In this document: one piece after another, positions 1 to 7,895 of the stretch
Numbering within the stretch: position 1 is the first letter of the stretch
How the letters are laid out: every line of letters starts with the position of its first letter
Assembly: GCA_018399855.1 (NCBI GenBank)
Contig: JAGYNX010000034.1
Coordinates: 1 to 12,056 of the forward strand
Length of the DNA stretch: 12,056 nucleotides
Direction: 5' to 3'
Origin: Spirochaetota bacterium
GTDB lineage: Bacteria; Spirochaetota; UBA4802; UB4802
The notes under the pieces: model-generated
Told to the model about the DNA's origin: nothing
Databases searched by the model: none
What the model saw: only the letters and a program-made list of their open reading frames with translations
Translations under genes and position numbers: made by a program

Positions 1-196
1 TGTACGCATGACAAAGAGGAATGTGCCCTTCTTAATTCAAAATTGACATTGAAATTCATTGCACCTTACCCGATATTTAATTCACCCCCGTCATAAAAAA
101 ACACCCCTTGCTGATATTTTTGATTGACTCTATAGTAAAAACTTTGATAAGGATAACAAGCAACAGTGATAAAAAACAGTATTGGATGAGGACGAA
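1..196. other. AT-rich left edge, no supportable gene
   Basis: This stretch holds no gene I can defend. Plus frame 1 is open from the window edge to a TAA at 94-96 (31 codons) and frame 2 is open to a TGA at about 44-46 (14 codons); either could be the tail of an upstream gene, but neither resembles a family I know. On the minus strand an ATG near position 59, preceded by an AAGGTG-like sequence, opens a frame running off the left edge, which could be the start of a divergent gene. The sequence from about 100 to 196 is probably the leader and promoter region of the Trm112-like gene. Confidence 0.3.
124..151 (+). promoter_or_regulatory. Candidate sigma70-type promoter for the Trm112-like gene
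   Basis: TTGACT at 124-129 matches the -35 consensus at five of six positions. GATAAG at 146-151, after a 16-base spacer, matches the -10 consensus at four of six. This would put transcription start about 35-40 bases upstream of the ATG at 197. It is read by eye only; in AT-rich DNA such matches arise by chance. Confidence 0.3.
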
Positions 197-358
197 ATGA
201 TAGACACGAAGCTTCTTGATATACTTGCCTGTCCCGCCTGCAAGGGTGACGTTGAATACGATGCCAGGAATGAAAAGATAATATGTACGGAATGCAAAAA
301 GAAATATCCTGTACGTGATGGTATTCCCGTTATGCTGGTAGACGAGGCTGAAGAGTAA
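197..358 (+). CDS. Trm112 family (UPF0434/YcaR-like) zinc-ribbon protein
   Basis: This 53-residue protein is too short for most ORF callers but matches the Trm112 family closely. It begins MIDTKLLDILACPACKG, has a second pair CTEC around residues 30-33, and ends with the family signature YPVRDGIPVML. The two CxxC pairs should bind one structural zinc. In eukaryotes and archaea Trm112 is a small activating subunit of several tRNA, rRNA and protein methyltransferases; in bacteria the role is less clear, and the gene often sits beside lipid A genes. A GAGGA ribosome binding sequence at 188-192 lies 4 bases before the ATG. The next gene starts 121 bases downstream, so co-transcription is uncertain. 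Confidence in the family is high; the partner is unknown. Confidence 0.88.
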   Translation: MIDTKLLDILACPACKGDVEYDARNEKIICTECKKKYPVRDGIPVMLVDEAEE

Positions 359-479
359 TTTCCAATAAAGATAGCAACTGGTATTATTTCTCATTGACAA
401 AGTTACTGCTTGATGTCATTCTTAAATACTGATTTTATTGAATCAACCCATGAACGAGTGAATAGAGGTAGATAGTACG

Positions 480-1616
480 ATGTTTGATTCCAGATCTCCC
501 GCAGTGAAAGTTGGCGGATACATTATAATTGGTTTTTTTGTCCTCATCATCGCCATTACGTTTGGAATGCCCGATTTTATGTCTAAGATGGGTATGGACA
601 GAAATACAGTTGCCGTCGTGAACGGTGAAACTATTCAGCATCTTGACTTTGTCCGTTATCGTGACCTTAATGCCTACAGGTATGGAAACGCCAAGTCTGA
701 CGAAATGCAGAAACAGATACTCGACCGAATGATACAGGAGCGGCTTCTTATTCAGAAAGCAAAAGATCTTGATATCCGGGTGTCCGATAAAGAGGTGAAG
801 AACCTTTTCCATCGACGATTTGCCAACGAACAGGGGAAGTTTGACGAGAGCATTCTACAGAATTTTATGCAGCGGCTGCATATAAGCATCACTGATTATT
901 TTCAGATGGTGAAAGATGAACTGTATTTAATGAAATTGCAGCAGCTGGTCATGGGCGGGGTGGGTGTATCTCCCGAGGAAGTTAGCACCCGCTATACACT
1001 ACAGAATTCATCCATGCGTATCAGGTATTGTTACGTTTCCAGTAATGATCTGAAAAAGAGATTCGCGTCGCGAATATCAGTAACTGATACTGAAGTAGAA
1101 GAAGAGATGGAGAAAAATCCTTCGGAGATCAAGGACCCCAAAAGCGATAGAAAGCGCATACGGGAAAAACTGGAAAACCAGAAGTTTGAAGAGCAGAAAG
1201 CTGAACTGGTAAAAAAGCTGGACTCCCTTGCTTTCGGGGGAGCGTCATTTAATAAAGCGGCAGGAATGCTTGGTGGTAAAATATCCACTTCTAACCAGTT
1301 TTCTATCGGCGAACCGGTCAGGGAACAGAATGATAAAGGTTCGGTACTATACGCCATAAGCGAATCAAATGTATTCAGGAGTGACGCCCTTGCCATAGAT
1401 ATCGGGAAATCTTCAAGGGTAATACAGTCTTTTGACGGGCTCTACGTGTTTACACCTGTGAAAAAACAGGTGCCCTTTGTAAAGCCCCCGCAGGATAAGT
1501 ATGAAGCTATTGAGAAACGCGTTTATTATGCCAAGGCGAACTCTTTATATATGTCGTTGCTGAACACGTTGTATGAAGAATCAGAAATTGTGAAAAATTT
1601 GCAAACCGGGGAATAA
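480..1616 (+). CDS. Membrane-anchored SurA/PpiD-like periplasmic chaperone, no clear PPIase domain
   Basis: The 378-residue product starts with a short cytoplasmic stretch (RSPAVKVG), then one membrane segment at about residues 12-30. A SurA/PpiD-type N-terminal chaperone domain follows: TVAVVNGETIQHLDF at 43-57 is the classic start, and the helical part continues to about 190 (QKQILDRMIQERLLIQKA near 77-94). This topology is that of PpiD, an inner-membrane periplasmic chaperone for proteins leaving the Sec translocon. PpiD (about 620 residues) has a parvulin isomerase domain; here residues 200-345 are short and I see no parvulin signature, only a charged helix (205-250) and a segment resembling the C-terminal PpiD half. 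It is probably a holdase rather than an isomerase. AGAGG at 464-468 precedes the ATG by 11 bases. CheX starts 63 bases downstream on the same strand. Confidence 0.75.
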   Translation: MFDSRSPAVKVGGYIIIGFFVLIIAITFGMPDFMSKMGMDRNTVAVVNGETIQHLDFVRYRDLNAYRYGNAKSDEMQKQILDRMIQERLLIQKAKDLDIRVSDKEVKNLFHRRFANEQGKFDESILQNFMQRLHISITDYFQMVKDELYLMKLQQLVMGGVGVSPEEVSTRYTLQNSSMRIRYCYVSSNDLKKRFASRISVTDTEVEEEMEKNPSEIKDPKSDRKRIREKLENQKFEEQKAELVKKLDSLAFGGASFNKAAGMLGGKISTSNQFSIGEPVREQNDKGSVLYAISESNVFRSDALAIDIGKSSRVIQSFDGLYVFTPVKKQVPFVKPPQDKYEAIEKRVYYAKANSLYMSLLNTLYEESEIVKNLQTGE

Positions 1617-1679
1617 ATACTTTTATCTTATAGAAAAGACCGGTAGTATAGAATATGGTATGGTATAAGCGAGGTAATT

Positions 1680-2144
1680 ATGAATATTAACGCTGAATAT
1701 GTTAATCCTTTTCTTGAGGCGGCAAGCGCGGTCTTTAAATCAATAATGAATGTTGAACTCAGACGTGGAAAGTTGACCATTAAAGAATTGCCCGACCCAT
1801 CCCACGATGTGGCAATAATTATAGGTATTACAGGGGCGGTCAATGGTGAAGTTGTATACAGCATGGGGTTTAACATGGTATACAAGATTGCCGAGACCCT
1901 TGCTCCCGGTATCGATGAAAAACAGATGAAATCAGAATACAAGGATATAGTTGGTGAGCTTGCCAACATGATCACCGGTAACGCGATGAACCTGTTTGCC
2001 TATTCCGGAAAGCGTATTGAGATGACAACTCCAACTGTTGTAGAAGGTGATAATTTTACCATAACCCTGGTGAAACAGACAACGCTGGGTATAAACCTGT
2101 ACAGTCCTTACGGACAGCTTGAAATGAACGTGGCCCTTAAATAG
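1680..2144 (+). CDS. cheX: CheX-type CheY-P phosphatase
   Basis: The 154-residue product has the length and pattern of CheX, which removes phosphate from the chemotaxis response regulator CheY and so resets the flagellar motor signal. The key evidence is the helix GELANMITGNAMN at 92-104: E93 and N96 form the ExxN pair that positions the attacking water in CheX, CheC and FliY. The N-terminal segment NAEYVNPFLEAASAVFKSI and the strand-rich middle (IIIGITGAVNGEVVYSM) also fit. CheX has one such active helix, CheC has two, and only one is present here. It is cytoplasmic, with no signal peptide. GAGG at 1671-1674 lies 5 bases before the ATG. No other chemotaxis gene is in the window. It faces the next gene tail to tail with 12 bases between stops and no obvious hairpin terminator. 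Confidence 0.9.
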   Translation: MNINAEYVNPFLEAASAVFKSIMNVELRRGKLTIKELPDPSHDVAIIIGITGAVNGEVVYSMGFNMVYKIAETLAPGIDEKQMKSEYKDIVGELANMITGNAMNLFAYSGKRIEMTTPTVVEGDNFTITLVKQTTLGINLYSPYGQLEMNVALK

Positions 2145-2156
2145 TAAAGGTAAAAA

Positions 2157-3020
2157 TCATTCTTCCTGGAAGTAGGTAGCTTCAATTTGCTGCAGGTCAC
2201 GGGACGCCCTGTTGGTGAGGGGTGAGTTGTGAAAATGCCTGTTTGCCGGATCTCCGGCACGTTTAAGAAAAATTTTAAATACTTTTCTCGCGGATTCCAC
2301 GTCTTTATGAACAGGATCATGCAGAAGAATGGCCCCCAGCCAGTAATACGCGTCGTCAATCGTTTCCCTGTCCCTGTAATACTTAATAATTTTTATAACA
2401 GCGTCAAGTGACTGGGTTCCCTGCTTTTCCTGCAGGTAGAGTTCAGCCGTGTGTAACAGCGCGTCATCGGCAAGTTCGTGCTCTGGAAAGAGGGCGGATA
2501 CCGTTTTGAATGACTCTATTGCCTGGATGTGCTGCCCCTGTGCTTTGAACACATTCCCCTTGAGAAACAGTGATGCCGGATACTCACCTGACTTTTCAGG
2601 AATACCCGAAAGTTCTTTAAGCGCCTGCTTGTACTTTCCCCTGTCCATGAATATGCGGCTGGTCCATATTGATGCCGCGTCACTGTAGGGGCTGTTGGGG
2701 TAATTTTTTTTTATGGATGAAAATTTTTCCATCGCCCGGTCAAACAGCCTGCTGTTATACAGCTCGATACCCATTTTCAGTGCCAGCTGATCAGGAGTGT
2801 CCGCTGCCGGTGCGTTTTCATCATCATTTTCACCGGTGATTACGTTCCCACTTTCAAGTTTTTCCGTTTCGGTGTTTTTTCCGGGCTTAGTACTGGTATC
2901 CTCTTCTTCAGCAAGGATGCTTTTAATTATTGATTCATGCGATTGCCCCACCAGGGGAAGTGACGTGAAAAGACATATCACGCAGGTAATCATAATTATG
3001 CACGTTCGTACTAATCTCAT
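2157..3020 (-). CDS. Secreted tetratricopeptide-repeat protein
   Basis: The 287-residue protein has an N-terminal signal peptide (RLVRTC, hydrophobic core, PLVGQS; cleavage near residue 26) without a clear lipobox, so a soluble periplasmic protein is likely. An acidic, low-complexity linker covers about 35-75. From 78 to about 265 it is made of TPR-like helical pairs, for example LYNSRLFDRAMEKFSSI, DRGKYKQALKELSGI, AQGQHIQAIESFKTV and YYWLGAILL. The layout recalls YfiO/BamD or YbgF/CpoB-type scaffolds, but I see no family-specific motif. The ATG overlaps the stop of the upstream membrane-protein gene (ATGA), and an AAGGGGG ribosome binding site lies inside that gene's end, so the two are translationally coupled and probably act together. 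It is the last gene of the minus-strand run. Function is unknown. Confidence 0.8.
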   Translation of the reverse strand: MRLVRTCIIMITCVICLFTSLPLVGQSHESIIKSILAEEEDTSTKPGKNTETEKLESGNVITGENDDENAPAADTPDQLALKMGIELYNSRLFDRAMEKFSSIKKNYPNSPYSDAASIWTSRIFMDRGKYKQALKELSGIPEKSGEYPASLFLKGNVFKAQGQHIQAIESFKTVSALFPEHELADDALLHTAELYLQEKQGTQSLDAVIKIIKYYRDRETIDDAYYWLGAILLHDPVHKDVESARKVFKIFLKRAGDPANRHFHNSPLTNRASRDLQQIEATYFQEE

Positions 3021-3664
3021 TCAGCAACCCCCTTGCCGGGATCAAGAGGTTCCAGTTGTTTTTTCTCACCGGTAATAACCCGGTCGTTTGTGTCTTTTTT
3101 TTCTTCTATCACGGGAGGAGCTTTCGGATCATGCCTGATTATCTCCCCGGGTTTTTCTTCGACGGGGGTAGGTGGCTGTTTTAAAATATTAACGTCGCTG
3201 CCAGTATCCTTTTTGTCCAGTTTTTGAATATCAACCGGACTGTTCCTCTCAACAGATGGAGGAAGTCCGGAACGCTCCTTTTCAGTTCCCGGTACTTCTA
3301 ATAGCGCGTCTTTCATGGGGATAGGCTCTTCTTCCCTGGCGGGATAGGGTATCTTTTCATTACCGCTTTTCTCGGCCTCACGCATAAGCTCTTCTTTGAG
3401 CATGTTCTTGAAGCTGCCGCGTTCCCTCGAATGCTTGATATCAATGTCAAATGACTGGTTCGTTGTCTCCGACAGGGGTTCTCCGCCGTGTTTTGCGGAC
3501 TTTTTGCCAAGATAATTACCCAGAAAAATGCCGCCGATCATAAGAAGAAAAATCATAAAGAAAAAAGCCTGCCGAACGGTTTCCGCTGTTCTACTGTCAA
3601 GTGACCCTATTGATCTGCTGATCGAGTTTATAATGGTATATACTATTTTTACAAGGGGATTCAT
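3017..3664 (-). CDS. Single-pass membrane protein with long Pro/Glu/Lys-rich tail, unknown function
   Basis: I do not recognise this 215-residue protein. An amphipathic N-terminus (about 1-30) is followed by one membrane segment at about 32-52 (AFFFMIFLLMIGGIFLGNYLG). Residues 55-215 are highly charged and rich in proline, glutamate and lysine, with little hydrophobic content, so probably disordered and exposed. Lysines right after the membrane segment (GKKSAKHGG) leave the orientation ambiguous. The composition resembles periplasm-spanning linkers such as those of TonB or SPOR proteins, but no TonB C-terminal or SPOR domain is visible. It lies 12 bases after the FlgT-like gene and overlaps the secreted TPR gene by 4 bases. 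Coupling to a TPR protein suggests its tail could bind those repeats; that is inference. Confidence 0.7.
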   Translation of the reverse strand: MNPLVKIVYTIINSISRSIGSLDSRTAETVRQAFFFMIFLLMIGGIFLGNYLGKKSAKHGGEPLSETTNQSFDIDIKHSRERGSFKNMLKEELMREAEKSGNEKIPYPAREEEPIPMKDALLEVPGTEKERSGLPPSVERNSPVDIQKLDKKDTGSDVNILKQPPTPVEEKPGEIIRHDPKAPPVIEEKKDTNDRVITGEKKQLEPLDPGKGVAE

Positions 3665-3676
3665 TTCAGTTTCCTT

Positions 3677-4552
3677 TTAACTACTCTCATCTTCCCTGTT
3701 AAGAATAATAATCACGTTGCAGTTTTTCAAGTTTTTCCTGGTTACGGGGCTGCTGTAAATTTTTCTCGCGTCGTCACTGGAGAGAACAGGACATCCCCTG
3801 GTTGCCCTGGCGGCTATGGTGAAGAATGGACGATTCCCCGACTTGGCATGGCGCATGGCGTCATCCTCGTTGTAGCAGTAGGCCACTGTTCCCTTCTCAA
3901 CCGCTATGGGACTGTGGATGTATTGCCGGCCGAATATCTCACGTCCAGTGTCATCAAAAAGTGAAGGAAGAAGCATGGGTTTAACTTCAAGACCCCGCGC
4001 GTCAACAATTAGTCCTGTATATTCCGTAGGTATGGTATCTCCCCATATATTGGGGAATTCGTGTTCTGGAAAGGTGTAGGGTATTACCTGTAATAATTCG
4101 CCCATGGGAATGGAAAGGCGGCAATGGGCGGTTGTAAAACCTGAAGGATACACCCTGCTGCTGGTACGTTTCTGTATCAGTTCAGCAAGCCCTGCCTGGG
4201 TAAATGTTTCACGCTGTAGAAGCTCACGCATCGTTGTGTCGGGGTCCACTATTATATGCTGTATGGACATAGCCATCTCTTCAATGGCATTGGTGCGGGC
4301 GTGAAGATAGGCGGCCTGTCTTGCCCGGTTTAAAGAAGTGGGTACACCAGTATCGATGTTGAGCGGCTGCCCCTCTTTTGTGATCCTTATATCAGCTGCA
4401 GATGCTGATATTATAATTTCTTTTGTCCAGTTGATGCTGGTATTTCTGTAATTTCGGGTAAAATCATCTGCCTGCACCTGGTGTGCCCAGATTCCCGCCG
4501 TAATTACCATTGAAAGAAATATTGCTATGCTGTATCGTAACTGTTGTATCAT
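3677..4552 (-). CDS. Secreted FlgT/LPP20-like protein
   Basis: The 291-residue product has a Sec signal peptide (IAIFLSMVITAGIWA, likely cut after HQVQA at about residue 28) with no lipobox cysteine. Residues 45-155 resemble the LPP20/FlgT N-terminal domain: a strand (EIIISASAADIRIT), then a helix rich in RARQAAYLHARTNAIEEMA, the usual signature. Residues 178-288 form a second conserved domain (TGLIVDARGLEVKPMLLPSLFDD, later FFTIAARATRG, DDARKIY, and a final NVIIILNR strand), which I recall from secreted proteins near flagellar or envelope genes. FlgT of Vibrio builds a ring around the flagellar basal body; whether this protein does so is unknown. It follows the DUF115 gene by 106 bases and precedes the membrane protein by 12 bases. 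The ribosome binding site is weak. Confidence 0.68.
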   Translation of the reverse strand: MIQQLRYSIAIFLSMVITAGIWAHQVQADDFTRNYRNTSINWTKEIIISASAADIRITKEGQPLNIDTGVPTSLNRARQAAYLHARTNAIEEMAMSIQHIIVDPDTTMRELLQRETFTQAGLAELIQKRTSSRVYPSGFTTAHCRLSIPMGELLQVIPYTFPEHEFPNIWGDTIPTEYTGLIVDARGLEVKPMLLPSLFDDTGREIFGRQYIHSPIAVEKGTVAYCYNEDDAMRHAKSGNRPFFTIAARATRGCPVLSSDDARKIYSSPVTRKNLKNCNVIIILNREDESS

Positions 4553-4658
4553 GGAATATCCGGATTTTTCCTGATAATTATGTGATTATTGGAATACTAC
4601 TTTGTTACATTATCGGATACAGCCTGGTAATAGTGAATTCATATTTTAGAAGTTACCC

Positions 4659-6359
4659 TCATGGGGACAGCATGGGAAGAAGGATGTCAGCGGCATCAAC
4701 TATATCGGCACACATCATTTCTTTCATCTTTTTCTCAGGCAGGTCTGGATGGCGATTGAAATAAAAGAGTGTTTTCCGGAGAAATGGTTTCAGTATACTG
4801 TTCATGTCATCGGTAGACAGTATGGCATTCAATTCTTCGGTATTGTGTCCATCATTTTCATTCTCCAGTTCTGTTGAGGCTATCGACCGGAGATGAAGTA
4901 ACTGTTCTCTGAAACCAGCCATTTCTTCATATATCTTTCCTGTAGGCAGGGTAGTATTGTGCGAAAGAAACTGTTGCAGTATCTTTTCAGGCGGCACCTT
5001 TTGTTTTGGTATTCGGGAGGTGAGTGTATCAAGTGATGTTTCAATGGTGTTGGGTATTGCCGCTCCCCCGCCGGTGGCATTTATAACTTCAATGGGAACC
5101 TTGCCGGCAGAATCAGAAAACCATTGCCGGTATAGATCAAGAACGAAATCAGTGAGCACCGGTTTGCTGTTTCCGAATGAAGGAACGAACTTGATCTTTC
5201 TTCTCCTGATGACCGACTGGTTGATCGTATCGAGATTCTTGATCCTGTTTATAACGGGAAGCCATTCATCGTTATGATGGGTGCCGCTGGTGTGTATTTC
5301 ACGGCCGGTATAGGCAAGATCCTGACCAACAAGGATGATGGGGTCACAGCCCAGGTTTCTAACGAGGTCAAACGCGCTGGTGGCAATTGAACCCCCTGAC
5401 TGGATATCTCCCAGCGGGGGCAGGTGCTGTTCAACCCAGTCCATCACCGGGGTGGCCTCTCTTTTGAGTGAGCCGTCAGGGGCATCATAATACCTGGCGG
5501 TTGTGCTGAAAAGCAGGGGACCGTTATAATCACGTACCAGCTTGGGATAACTGACAACATCGGCAAGCAGCACGGCATTACCGGTATGGGTGCCCAGGAA
5601 ATGCTTGATGCTGTGCGACTGGGCGTCTAATGTCATTACTATGTGGGGGGTGATGCCCTTTTTCAGCACGGGTTTTAATGCCGTGTCCACACATACGATG
5701 AGGGCACGGTTTTTCAGCATGGCAAGCTGGTCAATATTTTTGCGTAATGACGGCCCTGCTGATACTATTATGCCCGGTATTGACTTGAAACTGCCGAAAA
5801 GATCGTGTACGGCATATCCCCTTTCCAGGTTCTTCAGGTTGCGGAAAATATTTCGTATCCACAGCTTTTCAAATTCGAATCTTGTCAGAAGGTCACTCAT
5901 CTTTGAAGAGAAAAACTGCTGTATATCCGCTGCCATGTCCTCGTAAAACCCGGGGTACAGCTGGCAGGAGGGGCGATGGCGGTACACCCGTGCTCCCCTG
6001 AACGAAGATATCTCTATGGGTTCAAGCACGTTCTGCACATCAAACCTGCCTGTTATAACCGTTGCCCCTTCCATAATATCAGGATTGACTGTACGGGCCA
6101 GGTCTAACACCTCGGGGTCATGTTCTACTATGATAAGTTTTCTGTCGGGCCAGAGTTCTTGTATGGCCTGCAGGTGGTAGCCAAGACCCATGCCGCAGAT
6201 GATGATGTGTGATGCCCTTCCCGGGTTAAAAGCGGATACCTGCCTGCCGGCCTCTCTCACGGGATCATATGCTGAATGCAGTCGAATAGCCTGGTTGTCA
6301 GAATGGCATACCAACGTGGTATGGCCGCTTGATGATTCTTTAAGCTGGTATCGATACAT
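4659..6359 (-). CDS. DUF115 / Maf-type motility accessory factor (6-hydroxymethylpterin pyrophosphokinase MptE-like fold)
   Basis: The 566-residue protein fits the DUF115 (MAF_flag10) family. An N-terminal Rossmann-like domain holds HIIICGMGLGYHLQAI at 51-66 and LIIVEHDPEVL at 75-85. The central DUF115 domain (about 170-420) contains the hallmarks GIIVSAGPSLRKNIDQL at 196-212, CVDTALKPVLKKGITPHI at 223-240, a TLDAQ segment, and VGQDLAY at 344-350. A helical C-terminal region covers about 450-566. In Campylobacter, Aeromonas, Clostridium and others, Maf proteins transfer nonulosonic acid sugars to flagellin serines and threonines and are needed for motility. Spirochaete genomes usually carry one or more. 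No sugar-nucleotide synthesis genes are in the window, so the donor is unknown. It starts 26 bases after the HATPase-HDOD stop, consistent with co-transcription. Confidence 0.87.
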   Translation of the reverse strand: MYRYQLKESSSGHTTLVCHSDNQAIRLHSAYDPVREAGRQVSAFNPGRASHIIICGMGLGYHLQAIQELWPDRKLIIVEHDPEVLDLARTVNPDIMEGATVITGRFDVQNVLEPIEISSFRGARVYRHRPSCQLYPGFYEDMAADIQQFFSSKMSDLLTRFEFEKLWIRNIFRNLKNLERGYAVHDLFGSFKSIPGIIVSAGPSLRKNIDQLAMLKNRALIVCVDTALKPVLKKGITPHIVMTLDAQSHSIKHFLGTHTGNAVLLADVVSYPKLVRDYNGPLLFSTTARYYDAPDGSLKREATPVMDWVEQHLPPLGDIQSGGSIATSAFDLVRNLGCDPIILVGQDLAYTGREIHTSGTHHNDEWLPVINRIKNLDTINQSVIRRRKIKFVPSFGNSKPVLTDFVLDLYRQWFSDSAGKVPIEVINATGGGAAIPNTIETSLDTLTSRIPKQKVPPEKILQQFLSHNTTLPTGKIYEEMAGFREQLLHLRSIASTELENENDGHNTEELNAILSTDDMNSILKPFLRKTLFYFNRHPDLPEKKMKEMMCADIVDAADILLPMLSP

Positions 6360-6385
6360 AATGGCAGAACCCGGTAATTTGCTTT

Positions 6386-7861
6386 TCAGGATTGTTCGCT
6401 GTAAAGATCTTTCAGTTTCTGATGGAAAGCATTCAGGTCTTTTTCATCAGATAATTTAAAACGCTGTAGAATGGATTCCTCAATATAGTAGTACTGGTAT
6501 TTCCTGTTTTCAACCCCGCAGAGCATATTGGCGAGATAGGTTATGCCTACGTGATCGGCATATTCTGCATTTGCTTCCAGTGGGGTGTGGTGGTATCGTA
6601 TGCTTGTTACCAGGTAGTCGGGAAGCTGCCATTTCTCGGCTATCAATTCTCCGATAGTTGAATGGCTGATGCCTATGGATACCTCTTCCATGACGGTGGA
6701 CGTTCGCATCTTCCTGTCGGAGACCAGGTCGGCTATCCAGTTTGTTACTTCCAGGTCGGTTGACAGTAGAATAATCTTTCCAAGATCGTGCAAAAGTCCG
6801 GCAAGGGAGACGTGTTCAATAATATTACCGAGTTTGTATTTCGCGGCAATGGTTCGGGCATAAAAGGAGGTCCTGTTGCAATGTTCCCATATCTGCTCAA
6901 ACTTGGTGTACCTTTTATCAAGTATTTTCCTGGCGCTGGTGGCGATCAGCAATGCTTCAAGATTTTTAAGGCCAATGTTCATGACGGCCTCATTCAGGCT
7001 TTCAACACGTTTCCCGGTGATGAATCCAGCTGAATTAGCAAGCTTCAGCACGTCCGTTGAGAGGGCGGGATCCTGGATAATTTTCTCAGAAATCTCCCGG
7101 ATTTCCACGTCCCTGCGCTTGCACATCTGTATCAATTCAAGCACCTGTTTGGGAAAGGTGGGAATGCCTTCAATGTCATCAAGTATCTGCTGCTTTATGG
7201 AGGTGGTAAGTTTTTCCGGTCTCATCTGGTAAGGGATGAACAGGGATGCCTGTGTTACCTTCCCGTCTGTTTTAATCTTGTAATGTACGGGATCGATGCC
7301 TGAGCTTTTCAAAAGCAGTACAACCAGCACAATGCCAAGACCGGCCCCCTCGGTTTCATCGTAAATTTCTTCATAGGCCTCGGTAAAGTCCTTGTACCTG
7401 CGTGCATTGTCAAGGCGCAGGTTGATGCGCTCAAGTTCTTCCGGTAATATGGGGGAATTGTTGGTGATTATAAATTTAATGCCATCCTCTTCCTTCCTGG
7501 TATAGAAGGTTACCTTCAGTTTGCTCTTTTTCAATTCGCCTTCCAGCCTGTCAAGCTGGCCCACTATGTCTTCCTTGAATTTCTCGATTCCTTTCATATA
7601 TGACTCGTGGTTGGCTATATCAAGGTTCATTTTGTGGAAATATACACGCTTGGCGTTTGCCTTGGTGGCATTGATTATAATTTCCCTGAGAATGGTAACC
7701 ATCATATCAAGCAGAAAGATACGGTCCGTGGTGGCCAGTATCTTCGCGAGGATGGCGTTGAGTGTTTTAATGGTATTTTCTGATGGATAATAGAATGAAA
7801 ATGAAAGTGGCTCGCCTTCGTTGAAGGTTCTCGCTAGCTCAGAGGTGTTGATAGTCGCCAT
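6386..7861 (-). CDS. HATPase (GHKL)-HDOD two-domain signalling protein
   Basis: A frame extends 22 codons further up, but I place the start at 7861 because AGGAAGG lies just before that ATG; this gives 491 residues. Residues 50-215 resemble a GHKL ATPase domain: an N-box-like LREIIINATKANAKRVYF at 58-75 (E60, N64), FIITNNSP at 130-137 where the DxGxG box should be, and GAGLGI at 172-177 matching the second glycine box. Residues 228-450 form an HDOD domain: IPTFPKQVLELI, QDPALSTDVLKLANSAGF, IWEHCNRTSFYA (H327), AGLLHDLGK (H358, D359), SHSTIGE (H400) and YHH (424-425). HDOD proteins are signalling scaffolds in motility, surface sensing and stress; many have lost the metal ligands, but here most remain. 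No membrane segment, so cytoplasmic. It precedes the DUF115 gene by 26 bases. Confidence 0.85.
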   Translation of the reverse strand: MATINTSELARTFNEGEPLSFSFYYPSENTIKTLNAILAKILATTDRIFLLDMMVTILREIIINATKANAKRVYFHKMNLDIANHESYMKGIEKFKEDIVGQLDRLEGELKKSKLKVTFYTRKEEDGIKFIITNNSPILPEELERINLRLDNARRYKDFTEAYEEIYDETEGAGLGIVLVVLLLKSSGIDPVHYKIKTDGKVTQASLFIPYQMRPEKLTTSIKQQILDDIEGIPTFPKQVLELIQMCKRRDVEIREISEKIIQDPALSTDVLKLANSAGFITGKRVESLNEAVMNIGLKNLEALLIATSARKILDKRYTKFEQIWEHCNRTSFYARTIAAKYKLGNIIEHVSLAGLLHDLGKIILLSTDLEVTNWIADLVSDRKMRTSTVMEEVSIGISHSTIGELIAEKWQLPDYLVTSIRYHHTPLEANAEYADHVGITYLANMLCGVENRKYQYYYIEESILQRFKLSDEKDLNAFHQKLKDLYSEQS

Positions 7862-7895
7862 TATTCCTTCCTGACACGTAATAAATAATTGTACT

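Noticed and set aside
1..96. Frame-1 open stretch as the end of an upstream gene such as lpxK
   Set aside because: Bacterial Trm112 genes often follow lpxK, but the 31 residues show no LpxK C-terminal pattern and the DNA is AT-rich and non-coding in style.
394..422. Promoter before the SurA/PpiD-like gene based on TTGACA at 394-399
   Set aside because: The -35 match is perfect, but the sequence 16-18 bases on (CATTCT) matches only three -10 positions, so I do not list it as a feature.
2145..2200. Bidirectional terminator between cheX and the TPR gene
   Set aside because: Only a 4-bp stem (GAAG/CTTC) is visible, inside the TPR coding end, with no GC-rich stem and U run.
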